DNA of 28,532 bases from Streptomyces sp. NRRL B-1140 (lineage in GTDB: Bacteria > Actinomycetota > Actinomycetes > Streptomycetales > Streptomycetaceae), in the NCBI RefSeq assembly GCF_001280065.1, contig NZ_LGEA01000121.1:1-28532 (forward strand), given 5' to 3'. How positions within the stretch are numbered: the first letter of the stretch is position 1; each line of letters begins with the position of its first letter. A model generated the notes under the pieces. It saw only the letters and a list, made by a program, of their open reading frames with translations, was not told the origin of the DNA and searched no databases. Below are positions 25,865 through 28,532 of the stretch, piece by piece. The translations under genes were made by a program, and so were the position numbers.

Positions 25865-26299
25865 TCAGGCCTTGGTCTGGTCGTTGCTCAGCCACTTGTC
25901 CGGGCGCATCCGGATCAGCCGCGCCCGCTCGGGGGTGAGCGCCTGGTCGACGTAACTGCGCGCGTCCGGCTCGTCCAGGTACCGCCGTACGACGTTCATC
26001 GCCACCTCGTCGGTCGGCACCTCGTCCTCGTCGTTGACGACCGGGCCCTCCACGGAGACGTACGCGTAGGGCCACTCCTCACGCTGCACGACCAGCGTCA
26101 GCCTGCCCGCCTGGCGGATCAGCCCGAACTTCAGCGAGTCCTTGTTCACCAGGATGAGCACGTCGCCGCCGGGGGTGTAGTCGTACCAGAGCGGCACCGC
26201 GAGGGGTGCGCGGCCCGGCCGTTCCACCGCCAGGACGCCGATGTGTATCTCGGAGAGGAACGCCTCGCGCTCCTCACGGGTCATGACTACTGAGGACAT
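25865..26299 (-). CDS. PNPOx-fold flavin or F420-binding protein
   Basis: The 144-residue protein starts at the ATG at 26299 with AAGGGAG just upstream; the longer open frame begins in non-coding-looking sequence. It has the split-barrel pattern: REEREAFLSEIHIGVLAVER, APLAVPLWYDYTPGGDVLIL, NKDSLKFGLIRQAGRLTLVV and PYAYVSVEGPVVNDED, ending in a helical region (MNVVRRYLDEPDARSYVDQA). Members bind FMN, F420 or haem and include flavin/deazaflavin reductases. It lies 103 bp downstream of the flavin monooxygenase gene on the same strand. A role in supplying reduced cofactor to that enzyme, or in a separate reduction step, is an inference; the cofactor cannot be read from the sequence. Confidence 0.82.
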   Translation of the reverse strand: MSSVVMTREEREAFLSEIHIGVLAVERPGRAPLAVPLWYDYTPGGDVLILVNKDSLKFGLIRQAGRLTLVVQREEWPYAYVSVEGPVVNDEDEVPTDEVAMNVVRRYLDEPDARSYVDQALTPERARLIRMRPDKWLSNDQTKA

Positions 26300-26351
26300 G
26301 CTCTCCCTTGCCTGTCTTTCTGTCTGTCTGTCCGGTGTGGGGGAAACGCGG

Positions 26352-26382
26352 CCGCGGAGCTGCCCGTCAGACAGCCCCGCGG
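26352..26382 (-). terminator. Imperfect hairpin between the monooxygenase and PNPOx-fold genes
   Basis: CCGCGG (26352-26357) and GCTG (26359-26362) pair with CAGC (26372-26375) and CCGCGG (26377-26382), with one A-C mismatch and a 9-base loop. Lying 20 bases beyond the monooxygenase stop, it could attenuate readthrough or stabilise the upstream message. No U-tract follows. Confidence 0.4.
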
Positions 26383-26402
26383 AGACGGTGAAGCGGTGTG
26401 GC

Positions 26403-27605
26403 TCAGTGGTAGAGCGAGATCGTCGGACCCGCGTCGAGCAGGGCACGGCTGTAGTCCTCGACGATCGCCGGCTGGTAGAGCATGCCGTGCCGACTGCCGA
26501 TCTCCAGGTCGCGCCAGTACTGCTGGAGGGGGTTGGACAGGGCGAATCCGCCGGTGCCTGCGATGTCCAGCAGCTTCTGCATCGCTTCCTTGGCGCGCTG
26601 GAGCGCCGTGGCCTGGTGCATGCGGATCCGCGCGCGCTCCTCCCAGGGCAGCTCGGTGTGGGGGGCCGCGGCCGTGTGGGCGTCGAAGCCGTCCGCGATG
26701 GCGGTCATGTGCAGCACCGCGGTGTCCACCAGGTGCGCCGCCTGCGCGAACCACAGCTGGATGGCCGGTGAGTCGACGGCGTGCGCGTAGGTGGTGTAGC
26801 TCAACGGCTTGCGCTTGGCGAGCTGTTCGCGGACGACGTCGAGGGCACCGCGCGCGGCGCCGACCAGCGAGGCCAGGGAGTGCGTGTTCCCCTGCACCAG
26901 CTCGGTCGGCGAGACCGCCTTCTCCCAGCGGCCGTCGGGGTCCTGCTCGGCGTACAGGATGAAGTGGTCCGGCACGAAGAGGTCGTCCACGACCATCGCG
27001 TGGGTGCCGGTGCCCGTCAGGCCGGCCACCTGCCAGGTCTGTTCGATGACGATGTCACGCAGCGGCACCAGCGGGGCGAGGACGTCGACCATCCCGACCT
27101 GCCGGTCGCCCTCCATCAGCGGGATCGGCGCCAGCACCGCCCAGTCGGAGATCTCGCAGCCGGAGGCGAAGGGGAAGCGTCCCGAGATGACGACGCCGCC
27201 GTCGACCCGCTCGGCACGGGTGCCGCTGAGGGCTCCGGCCGAGAGCACGATGGCGTCCGGGTGTCCGTCGAAGACCTCCTTGAGGGCCTTCTCCGGCAGC
27301 GCGAAGGCGAACGGCACCGAGCCGATGTGGTTCGCGGTGATCCAGCCCGTGGACGCGCACCCCCGCCCGACCTCCGAGATGATCTCGAGCTGCGTCCGCA
27401 TCGTCGTGCTGATGCCGCCGTACGCCACCGGGTTGGTGACCCGGAGGAGGCCGGCCTCCTTCAGCGCCGCGATGTTCTCCGGCGCCGGATTGCCCAGCTC
27501 GTCGGTGCGTGCCATGTTCTCCCGCAGGAGGGGCAGGAGGCCGCGGGCCCGGGCGACCAGTTCCTCCGGAGCGACCGGCGCCTGGGTGGTCGAATCGAGA
27601 GACAT
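26403..27605 (-). CDS. Acyl-CoA-dehydrogenase-fold flavin monooxygenase
   Basis: The 400-residue protein starts at the ATG at 27605, preceded by TTGAGGAG. N-terminal helices carry ENIAALKEAGLLRVTNPVAYGG; the middle beta domain has VISGRFPFASGCEISDWAVL and WQVAGLTGTGTHAMVVDDLFV; the C-terminal helices end with NPLQQYWRDLEIGSRHGMLY. The W-R-D-x-x-x-x-S-R-H signature and lack of the usual catalytic Glu point to group D flavin monooxygenases rather than fatty-acyl dehydrogenases. Relatives hydroxylate aromatic carbons or amine nitrogens (isobutylamine N-hydroxylase VlmH is one) and need a separate flavin reductase. With an aminotransferase nearby, N-oxidation is attractive but not shown. It probably forms an operon with the PNPOx-fold gene. 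Confidence 0.85.
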   Translation of the reverse strand: MSLDSTTQAPVAPEELVARARGLLPLLRENMARTDELGNPAPENIAALKEAGLLRVTNPVAYGGISTTMRTQLEIISEVGRGCASTGWITANHIGSVPFAFALPEKALKEVFDGHPDAIVLSAGALSGTRAERVDGGVVISGRFPFASGCEISDWAVLAPIPLMEGDRQVGMVDVLAPLVPLRDIVIEQTWQVAGLTGTGTHAMVVDDLFVPDHFILYAEQDPDGRWEKAVSPTELVQGNTHSLASLVGAARGALDVVREQLAKRKPLSYTTYAHAVDSPAIQLWFAQAAHLVDTAVLHMTAIADGFDAHTAAAPHTELPWEERARIRMHQATALQRAKEAMQKLLDIAGTGGFALSNPLQQYWRDLEIGSRHGMLYQPAIVEDYSRALLDAGPTISLYH

Positions 27606-27965
27606 CAATTCACTCCTCAAGAGGATGAGTACCAGCGGATGAGCGCCGGTCCGCGACGGCTGGGCAGGGCTGATCGCCATGCCCCGGGTCGTCGCCCGCT
27701 CACCGGTGACCGCCCGCGCCGGACACGTCGGCCGTCACGCCGTGGACGTGCGTACGGCGTCCTCGGGACGGTCCGTGGGGCACCCTTCGCCGTGCACGGC
27801 TGTGTTGACGGCACGAAGCTATCCACCGCCGCTCACCGTGTGATCACCGTCGGCTCAGCGGGCCGGCCGGCGGCGGGTGATCGCGCGGTTGTCGGTGACT
27901 GACGAAGGCCCGCGACCATGGCCTCCATCGAGCAGCGCCTCAACCACCTGCCCTGCGGAGGCACC
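27606..27965. other. 360-bp divergent gap between the monooxygenase and mutase genes
   Basis: No convincing gene is present. It must hold promoters for both sides. TTGACG (27805-27810) is a possible rightward -35 but no matching -10 was found at 17 bp. The 8-bp palindrome GTGATCAC lies at 27840-27847. No cobalamin riboswitch box (GCCACTG or its complement) was seen. An in-frame ATG at 27918 could extend the mutase by 16 residues. Confidence 0.6.
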
Positions 27966-28532
27966 ATGGCGACGACGTCGGAGTCCGGACTGCCCATCGA
28001 GCCGGTGTACGGACCGGAGACCGCGCGGGACTGGGACCCGGCGGAGAAACTGGGTGAGCCCGGGACGTACCCCTTCACCCGTGGCGTGTACCCCTCCATG
28101 TACACGGGCCGCCCCTGGACGATGCGGCAGTACGCCGGTTTCGGCACGGCCGTCGAGTCCAACGCCCGCTACCAGCAGCTCATCACCAACGGCACGACGG
28201 GCCTGTCGGTCGCCTTCGACCTGCCCACCCAGATGGGCCACGACTCCGACGCCCCGATCGCGCACGGCGAGGTCGGCAAGGTGGGCGTCGCGGTCGACTC
28301 CGTCGACGACATGCGGGTGCTGTTCGACGGCATCCCGCTCGACCAGGTCTCCACGTCGATGACGATCAACGCGCCCGCCGCGCTGCTGCTCCTGCTGTAC
28401 CAACTCGTCGCCGAGGAACAGGGCGTCGGCGCCGACCGGTTGACGGGCACGATCCAGAACGACGTGCTGAAGGAGTACATCGCCCGGGGCACGTACATCT
28501 TCCCGCCCAAGCCGTCGCTGCGGCTGACCGCG
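27966..28532 (+). CDS. Methylmalonyl-CoA mutase family large subunit, 3' end outside the window
   Basis: The first 189 residues are visible from the ATG at 27966, which has GGAGG 4 bases upstream; an ATG at 27918 is an alternative. The family start is clear: [20 protein letters not shown], then [12 protein letters not shown] with Tyr56 (equivalent to Tyr89 of the Propionibacterium enzyme), [37 protein letters not shown] with Gln164 and Arg174 (Gln197, Arg207). All three visible catalytic positions are intact, unlike in the mutase-like protein at 17.2-18.4 kb. Family members rearrange acyl-CoAs with adenosylcobalamin, for example succinyl- to methylmalonyl-CoA or butyryl- to isobutyryl-CoA. 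Which one cannot be told here. It may supply the PKS extender or starter. Confidence 0.95.
   Translation, partial: MATTSESGLPIEPVYGPETARDWDPAEKLGEPGTYPFTRGVYPSMYTGRPWTMRQYAGFGTAVESNARYQQLITNGTTGLSVAFDLPTQMGHDSDAPIAHGEVGKVGVAVDSVDDMRVLFDGIPLDQVSTSMTINAPAALLLLLYQLVAEEQGVGADRLTGTIQNDVLKEYIARGTYIFPPKPSLRLTA

Noticed and set aside
26393..26420. A stretch resembling the 5' half of a tRNA, with a D-arm-like GGCTCAGTGGTAGAGC
   Set aside because: No anticodon stem pairs downstream and no T-arm is present. Most of it codes for the end of the flavin monooxygenase on the other strand (Ser-Leu-Tyr-His-stop), so it is probably chance.
27606..27965. Possible cobalamin riboswitch before the mutase gene
   Set aside because: No B12-box sequence or suitable helix set was seen in the gap.

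Overview
The window looks like chromosomal DNA of a Streptomyces or close relative. GC is very high, many genes start with GTG and one with TTG, and several families typical of that genus are present (a WhiJ/DUF397/HATPase trio, FO synthase, type I PKS). All calls come from reading the sequence; no database search was run.

Left part (1-11.6 kb), regulatory and envelope genes. A partial winged-helix DNA-binding protein runs off the left edge. It is followed by an anti-sigma-like ATPase, an XRE/Scr1 regulator and a DUF397 protein (one trio), then a large NTPase with a TPR tail running head-on into the trio. Next come a small DUF2165 membrane protein, a tetR-GNAT operon divergent from an alpha/beta hydrolase with paired operator-like palindromes between them, a membrane-anchored L,D-transpeptidase-like protein that has lost its catalytic Cys, and three genes resembling a Gtr glycosylation set: a GT2 enzyme, a GtrA-like protein and a 469-residue GT-C-like membrane protein.

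Middle (11.6-17.2 kb), F420 and secreted hydrolase. FO synthase (fbiC) is preceded by a 68-residue membrane protein with a TTG start and by a luciferase-like F420-dependent oxidoreductase gene broken by a +1 frameshift. A Tat-exported PHP-family metallohydrolase is divergent from the broken gene.

Right part (17.2 kb to the end), a natural-product locus. A class III aminotransferase is translationally coupled to a shortened methylmalonyl-CoA-mutase-like protein lacking the catalytic residues. Divergent from them is a one-module PKS (docking helix-KS-AT-KR-ACP-thioester reductase) whose AT reads as methylmalonyl-specific. A strong bidirectional hairpin separates it from a convergent pair: a PNPOx-fold flavin/F420 protein and an acyl-CoA-dehydrogenase-fold flavin monooxygenase. 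An intact mutase large-subunit gene then starts and leaves the window. My inference is that the locus makes an amine: the PKS adds a 2-methyl-3-hydroxy unit, the reductase releases an aldehyde, the aminotransferase makes the amine, and the monooxygenase may oxidise nitrogen or carbon. The N-terminal docking helix implies an upstream PKS protein that is not in the window.
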